Source of the DNA: Microbispora catharanthi
GTDB taxonomy: Bacteria; Actinomycetota; Actinomycetes; Streptosporangiales; Streptosporangiaceae
Direction: 5' to 3'
DNA: 64,000 nt
NCBI RefSeq assembly: GCF_006334915.2
Contig: NZ_VDMA02000004.1
Coordinates: 62,001-126,000, forward strand
The notes below the pieces were generated by a model. The model made no database searches, had not been told where the DNA came from, and saw only the letters and a program-made list of their open reading frames with translations. Within the stretch, counting starts at the first letter, position 1. Every line of letters starts with the position of its first letter. Below, in pieces: positions 24,696-36,517 of this stretch. The translations under genes were made by a program, and so were the position numbers.

Positions 24696-25181
24696 TCAGG
24701 CGGCGGCGCGGGCGAGATCCGCGAGCCACTGCTCGTGGTTGGCCCGGAGCATGGACTTCCGGTAGAAGAGCGGCAGCAGCGGACCGGCGAGCGACTCTTC
24801 CACGGTGATCCTCGTGCGCCCGCCCTCCAGCGGCTCCAGGACGTGCCGGTCCACCGCCCGGTAGCGGCCGAGGAAGGTGCCCGTCCAGGTGAGTTCCCGC
24901 TGGGGGTCGACCACCGCGAACCGCGACCGCAGGGGCACGCCGTTCAGGCGCCACCGGAAGGACGCACCGGGGCGTACGTCGCCGAGTTCGAGGATCCGGA
25001 TGCCGGAGACCCACGACGGCCACGTCCGCAGGTCGGCCATGACCGCCCAGACCCGGTCCACGGGCACGTCCACGACCAGCCGGGACGAGGAGGTCAGCTG
25101 GGCGTCGGGGTCGACGCGTCCCCGCGCGGCGTACTCGTCGTGCAGGACGGCCAGGGACGGACCCGAATAGAGCAGCGACAT
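24696..25181 (-). CDS. SRPBCC (START-like) family protein
   Basis: A 161-residue SRPBCC/polyketide-cyclase-like protein with a deep hydrophobic ligand pocket: SSRLVVDVPVDRVWAVMADLRTWPSWVSGI at the start, FRWRLNGVPLRSRFAVVDPQRELTWTG and the C-terminal helix LFYRKSMLRANHEQWLADLARAA. Members bind or transform lipophilic molecules. ATG 25181 (MSLLYSGP) is chosen because GGAG lies 6 bp ahead; ATG 25187 overlaps that site. Three copies of one palindrome lie upstream, so expression is tightly regulated, yet no regulator gene is adjacent. Confidence 0.82.
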   Translation of the reverse strand: MSLLYSGPSLAVLHDEYAARGRVDPDAQLTSSSRLVVDVPVDRVWAVMADLRTWPSWVSGIRILELGDVRPGASFRWRLNGVPLRSRFAVVDPQRELTWTGTFLGRYRAVDRHVLEPLEGGRTRITVEESLAGPLLPLFYRKSMLRANHEQWLADLARAAA

Positions 25182-25194
25182 GGACATCTCCGAG

Positions 25195-25261
25195 AGAGTA
25201 GTGCTCTTTAACGAGAGCAATGCTCTCTCTTCTCCGTGAGACATGTCAAGAGCAGTGCTCT
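25195..25261. promoter_or_regulatory. three AGAGCA-N-TGCTCT palindromes
   Basis: Sites at 25195-25207 (AGAGTAGTGCTCT, one arm imperfect), 25214-25226 (AGAGCAATGCTCT, perfect and extended to 15 bp) and 25249-25261 (AGAGCAGTGCTCT, perfect). The form is typical of TetR-family operators in actinomycetes. They precede the SRPBCC start and lie upstream of the DUF5946-like gene, so they may control both directions. Confidence 0.65.
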
Positions 25262-25318
25262 CTGAGTTGCGCGAAATGCCGTCGACACGGCTGTCGCCGG
25301 CTGCCTATGGTGCGGGGC

Positions 25319-25807
25319 ATGACGGACAGCTCCGGTATGGGTCGGTGCGAGTGCGGCGCGCCCGCGGGTCCGCTGGGCGAGTGTGCGGACTACTACCACG
25401 CGATCCTGGCCGAAGAGCAGGCCGATCCTGAGATGTACAGGTGGCACACGCCCGTGGTCTGCGCGTATCTCCTGCAGCACCCCGCCAGGGCCCACGACAA
25501 GTACCTCGACGGTCAGTTCCGCCTGCTGCAGCTCTACCTGGACAAGGGCCTCGACGCGCTGCTCCGCGTGGCGGCGCATCAGGTGGCGCGGAACAGGCAC
25601 GGGGCGCGGTCGGGCTATGACATGGCCCCGCTCGCGGAGTATGCGCCGCTCCCGCGGGGCGGATCCCCCGGGCCCTTCCGCGCCGGCTTCTGCGGGTTGC
25701 CGTTCAAGGACGGCAGCCTCGTTTCCGACGGATACCCGGCGTACGGCCGCCGCGTGGAGAGCATCGCCGAGGCGACCGTGGAGTCCTGGAGAACCCTCAC
25801 GACCTGA
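25319..25807 (+). CDS. DUF5946-like protein
   Basis: A 162-residue protein beginning with a zinc-knuckle-like CECGAPAG and continuing CADYYHAILAEEQADPEMYRWHTPVVCAYLLQHP, which matches my memory of DUF5946 (a cysteine motif followed by a His/Gln-His-Pro helix). Function unknown. The open frame extends to 25220, but ATG 25319 is the first sensible start, with GGTGCGGGG upstream. It is divergent from the SRPBCC gene across the triple palindrome. Confidence 0.72.
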   Translation: MTDSSGMGRCECGAPAGPLGECADYYHAILAEEQADPEMYRWHTPVVCAYLLQHPARAHDKYLDGQFRLLQLYLDKGLDALLRVAAHQVARNRHGARSGYDMAPLAEYAPLPRGGSPGPFRAGFCGLPFKDGSLVSDGYPAYGRRVESIAEATVESWRTLTT

Positions 25808-25833
25808 GGCTCGAAAGGCGCAGGAAAGCAGGC

Positions 25834-25876
25834 GGCGCTCCCGCCCTGGGCCGTACGGACCGGGGGCGGGAGCGCC
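25834..25876. terminator. bidirectional terminator hairpin
   Basis: GGCGCTCCCGCCC (25834-25846) and GGGCGGGAGCGCC (25864-25876) form a perfect 13-bp stem with a 17-base loop between convergent genes. Confidence 0.7.
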
Positions 25877-25892
25877 GTGCGGAGCGGAGGGC

Positions 25893-26981
25893 CTATCCCT
25901 GCAGGGCGTCCTGGTCGGCGGACGGAGAGGCCGAGGGCGATGCCGAGGCCGAGGCCGAGCCGGCGGGCAGCGCGCTGCCCCGCTTCCACTGGCTCCAGTT
26001 CAGCTGCCAGTAGCTCCAGCCGTTGCGCCAGTCGAGCTTGCGCTTGGTGCCGGTGACCTCGATGACGTCGCCGCGCTGGCTGATGCCGTAGAACCACTTG
26101 GCACCCGCGGGTGTGGCGCGCACGCAGCCGTGGCTCTGGTTCGACTTGCCCAGGAACTGGTAGTCGCCCGCGCTCTGGTGGACGTACTCGCCGCTGTCGG
26201 AGATCCGGACCGCCCAGGGGATCTCCAGCTTGTAGTAGAGCGGGTCCTTGGGGTCGGTGACGCCGAGCCAGGACGAGGTCATCGTCTCGACCCGCTTCTT
26301 GCCCATCGCGAGGTGCACGCCGGTGGTCGTGAGGTAGACGTCGACGCCGCCCCGCGGCAGGCCGCCGCGGCCCGCGCTGATCGGGATGGTCTTGGCGAGC
26401 TTCCCGTCGCGGCGCACCTTCATCACGTGCTTCCTGGTGTCGACCACCGAGATGTTGGCGGTGCCGACGGCGAAGCGGCGCGAGACGTCCTTGGCGGCCT
26501 CGTTGCCGGGGATCTGGCTCAGCCTGGCGGTGAACAGGACCTTCTGGTGCGGCTTCCAGTAGGTCTTGGTGCGGTAGACGACCTTGCGGTCGGAGACCCA
26601 GCGCCACGCGCCCTCGGCGGGCTTTTCCGCCTGGACCTGCAGCACCGCTTCCGCGGCCGCCCTGTCGCGCACCGCGCGGTCGAAGGTGACGATGATGGGG
26701 AAACCGACGCCGACCCGCTCGACCTTCTCGCCCATGGGCGTGATGTCGGCGATGCCGAGCTTCGGCTTTCCTGCCTTGCGTGCCGTCTGGGACGCCGCGC
26801 GCGGGGCGAGTGCCGCCGCCTTGGCGTCCGGGGCCTGAGTGGCCGGAGCCTGAGTGGCCGTACCGGCCGCACCAGTGACTGATGCGGCGGGAGTGGTTGT
26901 GCCTCCCGCCGAGCAGGCCGTAGCGACGGCGATGGCGGCGACGGTCAGTGTGACGTGGGCCGCCCGCCGGAGGGTATTCAC
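25893..26981 (-). CDS. L,D-transpeptidase lipoprotein
   Basis: A 362-residue cell-wall cross-linking enzyme that forms 3-3 peptide bridges in peptidoglycan. Lipoprotein signal (lipobox VATACS, Cys 23), an Ala/Thr-rich spacer, one Ig-like domain (about 75-175; ITPMGEKVERVGVGFPIIVTFDRAV, the pattern of mycobacterial LdtMt2-type proteins), a YkuD catalytic domain (about 178-308) with H...SHGCVRAT (Cys about 286), and a C-terminal extension with aromatic WRNGWSYWQLNWSQWKRG and an SAS-rich tail. GTG 26981 after GGAGTAG. Carbapenem-sensitive, beta-lactam-tolerant cross-linking is the known role of such enzymes. Confidence 0.93.
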   Translation of the reverse strand: MNTLRRAAHVTLTVAAIAVATACSAGGTTTPAASVTGAAGTATQAPATQAPDAKAAALAPRAASQTARKAGKPKLGIADITPMGEKVERVGVGFPIIVTFDRAVRDRAAAEAVLQVQAEKPAEGAWRWVSDRKVVYRTKTYWKPHQKVLFTARLSQIPGNEAAKDVSRRFAVGTANISVVDTRKHVMKVRRDGKLAKTIPISAGRGGLPRGGVDVYLTTTGVHLAMGKKRVETMTSSWLGVTDPKDPLYYKLEIPWAVRISDSGEYVHQSAGDYQFLGKSNQSHGCVRATPAGAKWFYGISQRGDVIEVTGTKRKLDWRNGWSYWQLNWSQWKRGSALPAGSASASASPSASPSADQDALQG

Positions 26982-27177
26982 GGTCTACTCCTCATTGGGG
27001 GTGTTTCACAGGGAATTGCACTGACTTGGAACGTGCGAAACCGCTGTTTTGTGCGGCCGATTCCATAACGATCAAGTAACGCCGGTTTGGACGGCGCCGT
27101 CGGCGCATGCGTTCCCGTCGAGGCGGCCCCGCCAGGCCCGCGGACCCGGCGCGCCGCCCTGCCGTACGATCGGCCGC

Positions 27178-27795
27178 GTGCTGCTGATGACGCTGGACGC
27201 CTACCCCGGCGGCCCCGGGCTGTCCGCCCGCGACGACGAGGAGGCGCTGCGGATCGCCGCCGCGGCCTTCGCCGGCACGGATCCCGTCGTGGCGGTGGAC
27301 GAGGACGACCCGGGCGCCCCCCTCCGCTTCCTGCGCCGGGACGTCTCCGGGGCGTTCGTGGCGATCCAGGCGCGTCCCCCGGTCGCCGAGGCTCTCGGCC
27401 TGCTGCCCCACCCCGAGGGCGGGTGGTATCGCGAGACGTGGCGGGCGGCGGCCTCCGTCGAGCCTCCCGGGTACGGCGGCGCGCGGGCGACGGCGACGGG
27501 CATCTACTTCCTGCTCGAGCCGGGCGAGGAGTCGGTCTGGCACGCCGTGCGGTCCGACGAGGTGTGGCTGTGGCATCGGGGCGGGCCGCTCACGCTCGTG
27601 CTCGGCGGCGCGGGCGAGCGGCCCGGCCGGGAGGACGTCGTCGTCCTGGGCCCGGATGTGGAGAACGGACAGGTCCCGCAGGCGGTGGTGCCGGCGGGCA
27701 CCTGGCAGGCGGCCCGTCCGGCGGGGGCCGAGGGCGTGCTGGTGAGCTGCGTCGTGTCACCCGGCTTCGACTTCGCCGACTTCACCGCCCTCTGA
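27178..27795 (+). CDS. cupin (DUF985) family protein
   Basis: A 205-residue cupin. After about 70 N-terminal residues (ALRIAAAAFAGTDPVVAVDEDD...) comes the DUF985 cupin: ALGLLPHPEGGWYRETWR, ATGIYFLLEPGEESVWHAVRSDEVWLWHRGGPLTL and VPAGTWQAARPAG. Metal-binding histidines are HAV and the WHRGG strand. The enzymatic role is unproven in the family. GTG 27178 and ATG 27187 are both possible starts with weak ribosome sites. Confidence 0.78.
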   Translation: MLLMTLDAYPGGPGLSARDDEEALRIAAAAFAGTDPVVAVDEDDPGAPLRFLRRDVSGAFVAIQARPPVAEALGLLPHPEGGWYRETWRAAASVEPPGYGGARATATGIYFLLEPGEESVWHAVRSDEVWLWHRGGPLTLVLGGAGERPGREDVVVLGPDVENGQVPQAVVPAGTWQAARPAGAEGVLVSCVVSPGFDFADFTAL

Positions 27796-27805
27796 GCGAC
27801 CGGCC

Positions 27806-27851
27806 CGCGACCGGCCCGGTGATCAGCCCGCGACCGGCCCGGTGATCAGCC
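27806..27851. repeat. 23-bp tandem repeat between convergent genes
   Basis: Two exact 23-bp copies (27806-27828, 27829-27851) built from GACCGGCCCGGTGATCAGCC, with partial copies on both sides (27796-27805 and 27852-27866). They fill the 90-bp gap between the cupin gene and the convergent hypothetical gene. Confidence 0.75.
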
Positions 27852-27885
27852 CGGTGATCGGCCCGGCGCGGCCCCGGGCCGCCGG

Positions 27886-28428
27886 TCAGGCGGTGGCGCC
27901 GGGGAGGCCGACCCGGTCGGGCACCTGGCGGGGCAGGCCGCGCAGCCACCCCTCCACGTCGGCGGGCCACCAGCGACCCGCGGACAGCCCGCGCAACGTC
28001 TCCTTCACGGCGCCGGCCGAGGCGGGGCTCGGCACCACCCGGGTCGGCGCGGCCCCGGCGAGCACGCCGAGCCACCAGTGCCGCCGGGTGGGCGTCAGGC
28101 CGTCGGGGTCGAGGACGATGTAGTAGTCGGGCAGCACCAGCCGCTCGGCGCGCAGCGCGCCGACCGCCGCCTCGACGGCGACCTCCAGGCCGCCCACCGG
28201 CGTCGTCCCGTCGAAGAAGCCGGTCCACGCCTCGCCGACCTCGGCCAGGGGATCGGCGTCGTGCAGCACGTACGTCGCGCTCGCCCGTGTGACCACGTCG
28301 GTCATCTCGGCGGGGGTCCGCTCTCCCCGGGTGATCGCCCGCACGTTGTGCAGACCGACGAGCCCGGAGATCACCTCGGCGGCCCGCTCCCCGGCCACCA
28401 CGACCACTGTGCTGCTCAGCCGTCGCAT
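27886..28428 (-). CDS. hypothetical actinobacterial protein
   Basis: A 180-residue soluble protein. The N-terminus RLSSTVVVVAGERAAEVISGLVGLHNVRAI suggests a Rossmann-like alpha/beta fold; LPDYYIVLDPDGLTPTRRHWWLGVLAG and WWPADVEGWLRGLPRQVPDRV follow. No family is recognised. ATG 28428 has no ribosome site; instead TACACT (28440-28435, minus strand) sits 6 bp upstream, as expected for a leaderless transcript. Convergent with the cupin gene and divergent from the aldehyde dehydrogenase. Confidence 0.7.
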   Translation of the reverse strand: MRRLSSTVVVVAGERAAEVISGLVGLHNVRAITRGERTPAEMTDVVTRASATYVLHDADPLAEVGEAWTGFFDGTTPVGGLEVAVEAAVGALRAERLVLPDYYIVLDPDGLTPTRRHWWLGVLAGAAPTRVVPSPASAGAVKETLRGLSAGRWWPADVEGWLRGLPRQVPDRVGLPGATA

Positions 28429-28434
28429 ACGGGA

Positions 28435-28440
28435 AGTGTA
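28435..28440 (-). promoter_or_regulatory. -10 element of a leaderless gene
   Basis: TACACT on the minus strand fits the TAnnnT consensus and ends 6 bp before ATG 28428, which has no Shine-Dalgarno. This is the usual layout of leaderless actinobacterial genes. Confidence 0.45.
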
Positions 28441-28528
28441 GGAAGCCGGGTGATAACCGTACGTGCCGGGGGGTAGCGAGCACGGGTAGAGCGACCGCGG
28501 CTGTGCGAGTAACGGGAGGAGAACCGGG

Positions 28529-29959
28529 GTGCGGGACAGGGATCGCTGGGTGCTGACCGACGGCGCGTGGACGGCGAGCGCGAGCGAGCGGGACCGCACG
28601 GTCGCCGACCCGGCGACCGGGGAACCGGTGGGCGACTTCCCCGCCGGGTGCGCCGAGGACGTGGAGCGGGCGGTCGACTCGGCCCGCCGCGCCCAGCCCG
28701 GCTGGGCCCGTACGGCTCCCGCCGAGCGGGCCGCGTGCCTGCACCGGATGGCCGACCGGATCGAGGCCCGCGCGGACGAGCTGGCCGAGCTGGTGACCAG
28801 GGAGATGGGCAAGCCGATCGGCGACAGCCGCGGCGGCGTGGCGGCGGGGATCGGCACGCTCCGGCAGTACGCCGAGCTGGGGCCGCTGCACCGGGGACGG
28901 AGCCTGCAGGGCGGCTGGGACGCCACCGACCTGATGGTCCACGAGCCGCGCGGCGTGGTCGCGGTGATCACGCCGTGGAACGACCCGGTGGCCATCGCCT
29001 GCGGGCTCGTCGGCGCGGCCGTGGTGACCGGCAACACGGTCGTGCACAAGCCGTCGGAGCGCACGCCGCACACCGGGGCGCTGCTCGCCGAGCTGATGGC
29101 GGCGGAGCTGCCGCCGGGGGTGCTGACCATGGTGCCGGGCGACCGCCACCCGGGCGAGGCCCTGGCGGCGCACCCGGGCCTCGACCTCGTCGCGCACGTC
29201 GGCTCGACCGCCGCGGGCCGGGCCATCGCCGCCGTGGCCGCGCGCACCGGCGCCAAGACCCTGCTGGAGAACGGCGGCAAGGACCCGCTGATCGTGGACG
29301 CGGGCGTGGACGTGAAGTGGGCCGCGGGGCAGGCGGCGACCGGCTGCTTCGCTAACGCCGGGCAGATCTGCACCTCCGCCGAGCGCGTCTACGTCCACCG
29401 CGACGTCGCCGAGGAGTTCCTCGCCGCGCTCGCGCAGCGGGCCGAGGAGTTGCGCATGGGGCCCGGCATGGACGAGGAGACGGCGCTCGGGCCGCTCGTC
29501 GACCGGGCCCAGCGCGACGTCGTGGACCGGCACGTACGCGGCGCGATCGAGGCGGGGGCACGACTGCTGACCGGCGGATACGTGCCCGAGGGGCCGGGGG
29601 CTTTCTATCCGCCGACCGTCCTGGCCGACTGCACGGAGAACATGGACGTCATGCGCGAGGAGACGTTCGGGCCGGTCGCGGCGGTGCGGGTGGTCGAGTC
29701 GTTCGACGAGGCGCTTGAACTGGCCCGCGAGTCGAGGTACGGCCTGGCGGCCACCGTCCTCACCCCGTCGATGGCCAACGCCCAGCGGGCCTGGCGCGAG
29801 CTGCCGGTGGGCACGGTGAAGATAAACGCGGTCTTCGGCGGAGCGCCCGGCGGCGCGGCCCAGCCGCTCCGGGCCAGCGGGCACGGTTTCGGGTACGGCC
29901 CGGAGCTGCTCGACGAGATGACCCACACCAAGGTCGTCCACCTGAGCCCGCTCCCCTGA
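28529..29959 (+). CDS. NAD-dependent aldehyde dehydrogenase
   Basis: A 476-residue ALDH superfamily enzyme. Cofactor site VVAVITPWNDPVAIACG and HKPSERTPHTG, catalytic general base E247 in LLENGGKDPLIV, nucleophile C281 in NAGQICTSAERV, and the C-terminal EETFGPVAAVRV. It oxidises aldehydes to acids; succinate-semialdehyde or betaine/amino-aldehyde substrates are typical for this length, but none can be chosen from sequence. The usual ELGGK is LENGG here. GTG 28529 follows GGGAGGAGAACCGGG. A single gene. Confidence 0.9.
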   Translation: MRDRDRWVLTDGAWTASASERDRTVADPATGEPVGDFPAGCAEDVERAVDSARRAQPGWARTAPAERAACLHRMADRIEARADELAELVTREMGKPIGDSRGGVAAGIGTLRQYAELGPLHRGRSLQGGWDATDLMVHEPRGVVAVITPWNDPVAIACGLVGAAVVTGNTVVHKPSERTPHTGALLAELMAAELPPGVLTMVPGDRHPGEALAAHPGLDLVAHVGSTAAGRAIAAVAARTGAKTLLENGGKDPLIVDAGVDVKWAAGQAATGCFANAGQICTSAERVYVHRDVAEEFLAALAQRAEELRMGPGMDEETALGPLVDRAQRDVVDRHVRGAIEAGARLLTGGYVPEGPGAFYPPTVLADCTENMDVMREETFGPVAAVRVVESFDEALELARESRYGLAATVLTPSMANAQRAWRELPVGTVKINAVFGGAPGGAAQPLRASGHGFGYGPELLDEMTHTKVVHLSPLP

Positions 29960-30088
29960 GTCGATCGTCGGGGGCCCGCTGCCAAGAGATTCTGAGCTTT
30001 GACCCGACACTGAGCACGGGGCGCGCGATCGGCGGCGGCGTGCTGCCTACCGTCTTCCTCGTACGATCCGTGACCTCGGGGGAGACTC

Positions 30089-30622
30089 ATGATCATCTGC
30101 TCGGCCGCCGCCGCCCTCGCCGCGACCCTGATCGCCGGACCGGTCGCGTCCGCGGACCCCGCGCCGCCCGCGGGCCCTTCCACGGGCGGCACGGCGCCGA
30201 TCGCGGCGCCGCCCGACACGGCGGTCTACAACCCCTACTACGGCCCTTCCGGCCCTGACAACGGCCCGGGGTACGCGCCCGTGACCATGCCCGTCGCCAT
30301 GCCCGTCGCCGCAGGCCCCGCTCCCCTCATGGGGCAGGCCGGCGAGCCGAAGCAGGCCGTCTATCACACGAAGAGCAAGGACGGCGTGCGGAAAGACGTG
30401 TTCATCGTCCCGATCTCGGACGACCCCTCCAAGCCGATCACGCTGCCCGACTTCGGGTTCCAGAAGTTCCAGGTGACGGACAAGCCGCGCGCCCACACTC
30501 CGCACGCCCACACCCCGCGCACGCACAAGTCCCACGACCACACGGCGCGGCAGCACCGTGCAATCCGGGGAGAGGGGAAGAAGCACCGTCACGGCGGCAA
30601 GGGCCTGCGCCGCCACCGCTGA
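30089..30622 (+). CDS. secreted protein with histidine-rich tail
   Basis: A 177-residue exported protein. A short signal peptide (MIICSAAAALAATLIAGPVASA) leads into a Pro/Gly/Tyr-rich stretch (YNPYYGPSGPDNGPGY), a small ordered-looking part (QAVYHTKSKDGVRKDVFIVPISDDPSKPITLPDFGFQKF) and a tail with HTPHAHTPRTHKSHDHT then a basic end. More than a dozen histidines suggest metal binding (Zn, Cu or Ni) or cell-wall contact. No family recognised. ATG 30089 follows GGGGGAGACTC. It stands alone between the aldehyde dehydrogenase and a MarR remnant. Confidence 0.7.
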   Translation: MIICSAAAALAATLIAGPVASADPAPPAGPSTGGTAPIAAPPDTAVYNPYYGPSGPDNGPGYAPVTMPVAMPVAAGPAPLMGQAGEPKQAVYHTKSKDGVRKDVFIVPISDDPSKPITLPDFGFQKFQVTDKPRAHTPHAHTPRTHKSHDHTARQHRAIRGEGKKHRHGGKGLRRHR

Positions 30623-30765
30623 GGATCAGGCCGGCCGCCACGATCGGTGCTCGAACTCTCGTGGTGACGTCACAGGAAGCGTCTGTGGGCCAGGTGAGAC
30701 GGAACCCGGTCCCGTGGTGAGGGCGGTCTCCCGGTCGGCCGTGATCCACTGAGGCCGCTCCGCCG

Positions 30766-30978
30766 TCACGCGTCGTCGTCGGCCGTCTCCTGCCTGGCCG
30801 CGACGACGGCCTCGATGCCCCGTCCGAGGAAGCGTCCGATGACCCGGCGCTCCTCTGGGGTGAAATCTTCGAGCGCCGCCGACATCCGCCGCCCGAGCGG
30901 TGCGAAGAACCGGCTCGCGAGGGCCGCCGCGCCCAGAGCCCCGGGGGTGAGCGGTCGCCCCTCGCGCGAGGCGTCCAT
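30766..30978 (-). pseudogene. MarR regulator C-terminal remnant
   Basis: A 70-codon frame ending FTPEERRVIGRFLGRGIEAVVAARQETADDDA resembles the dimerisation helix that ends MarR-family regulators (xLTPEERxxxxRFLxRL). The winged HTH that should precede it is absent; upstream (30979-31124) is GC-rich non-homologous DNA. It lies just downstream of the large P-type ATPase gene. Probably the stump of a lost regulator; it could instead be a small helical protein. Confidence 0.4.
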
Positions 30979-31124
30979 GATCACGGTGAGCGCGGGGCGA
31001 CCGCTTCTGGTGGCCCGGCCACCCCGCCGCCGGGGCACGGACCACGCGCACGTCCATACGGCCGGCGGAGGCGGCCCGCCCCTGACCGCCGTACGGACCC
31101 ACCGGCGGGCGGCGGCCGGCGCGG

Positions 31125-35525
<4,401 letters not shown>

Positions 35526-35796
35526 TCGGCTCTCCAGCAGACGGGAGCGCCCGGACGCCGGGTCCGGGGCGGAGCGGGCGGCCGCACCGGCGGATCAGCC
35601 GGTCGGGCCAGGTCGCCTCGTCACCGCGGCGCGAACGCGCGGCGGTGGCTGCGCCACGTCGGCGGATGGCCGCCGACATCGGTGGCGGGCTGCCGGAGTA
35701 CCCGGAAACAACTCATCACCCCTCCTCGCGAGAGTCGGGGGGAACTCACGGATGGATTTCACCCGAACCCGTACGAAGGCTCAGGCGCTGGTCATA

Positions 35797-35812
35797 ACGG
35801 TCGTACGACCGT
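35797..35812. promoter_or_regulatory. 16-bp perfect palindrome
   Basis: ACGGTCGTACGACCGT, exact reverse-complement symmetry without a spacer, about 270 bp upstream of the ATPase gene. A plausible dimer binding site; the binder is unknown. Confidence 0.4.
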
Positions 35813-35840
35813 CCTGGGATACCTTTCCTCCATCCGGAGC

Positions 35841-35922
35841 ACGAGAAACGCCGGAGTGCGAGAAACGCCGGAGTACGAGAGCCGCAGGGGGGTGTGAGAG
35901 ACGCGGGGGTGCGAGAAAGGCG
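35841..35922. repeat. 17-bp imperfect tandem repeat, five units
   Basis: Units start at 35841, 35858, 35875, 35894 and 35911, with consensus RCGAGARACGCCGGAGT. The first two are 16/17 identical; later ones degrade and two extra bases enter unit three. Non-coding. Confidence 0.7.
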
Positions 35923-35967
35923 CCGCCCGCGATCGGCGCGGTGGGGGGTCCGCGCCGGGCCGCTAGG

Positions 35968-36318
35968 TCACCCGATGGTGAAGGCGGGCCAGTCGAGCAG
36001 GGTGAGCAGCTTGTGCAGGCCGGGCTTGACGTTGCGCAGCCGGATCGGCCGGCCCAGGGGGATGTCGGACAGCAGGGCCAGGGCGCGCAGGCCGTAGAGG
36101 TCGATGAACTGGAGTTCGGCGACGTCCACGGTTCCTGTCCCCGGCCTCGTCCACTCCCTGTGCAGAGTGTCGGCGATGGCGTCGCCGTTGGTGAGGTCGA
36201 TCTGCCCGATCAGCCGTACGGAGCCGTTCCTGGAGGTGCGTACGACCAGTTGCTTGTCGAGGTAGAGCAAGGTCTTCTTGTTCAGAGCCGATTCGAACGA
36301 CCCGTTGACGGTCATCAT
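35968..36318 (-). CDS. STAS domain protein, anti-sigma antagonist-like
   Basis: A 116-residue STAS protein: VRTSRNGSVRLIGQIDLTNGDAIADTLHREW then VDVAELQFIDLYGLRALALLSD and GRPIRLRNVKPGLHKLLTLL. Proteins of this fold (SpoIIAA/RsbV) bind anti-sigma kinases when unphosphorylated. The conserved phospho-acceptor motif D-S-x-G is DLYG here, so the usual serine is missing and regulation by phosphorylation at that site is not possible. ATG 36318 follows CAGGAAGG. The SAM methyltransferase upstream on the same strand is a frequent companion of STAS proteins in this order. Confidence 0.85.
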   Translation of the reverse strand: MMTVNGSFESALNKKTLLYLDKQLVVRTSRNGSVRLIGQIDLTNGDAIADTLHREWTRPGTGTVDVAELQFIDLYGLRALALLSDIPLGRPIRLRNVKPGLHKLLTLLDWPAFTIG

Positions 36319-36517
36319 GTCGGTGCCGCCTTCCTGTAGAGGGGCAGCCACCTCCGAGCATCACCGTCGCTGCTCACCGATGTCAACCGAACGGCCGTCC
36401 GGGCGGCCGTACGCCCGATCGCCGCTCCGTCGTCGCAGACCCGCTGCCTGCGACGACGCGCTCCCGGCCGTACGGCTCAGCAGTGACGCAAATCACGTTT
36501 ATCGCAAGAAGAACGTT

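Larger units (their letters stand above)
35526..35967. other. 442-bp intergenic region with repeats
   Basis: Between the P-type ATPase start and the STAS stop. No gene is supported. It holds a 16-bp perfect palindrome (35797-35812) and five imperfect tandem units (35841-35922), described separately. The ATPase promoter should lie in 35526-35750, but no clear -10/-35 was fixed. Confidence 0.6.

Noticed and set aside
25383..26882. 499-codon plus-strand frame over the L,D-transpeptidase
   Set aside because: Antisense to a gene with lipobox, Ig-like and YkuD motifs; composition typical of shadow frames.
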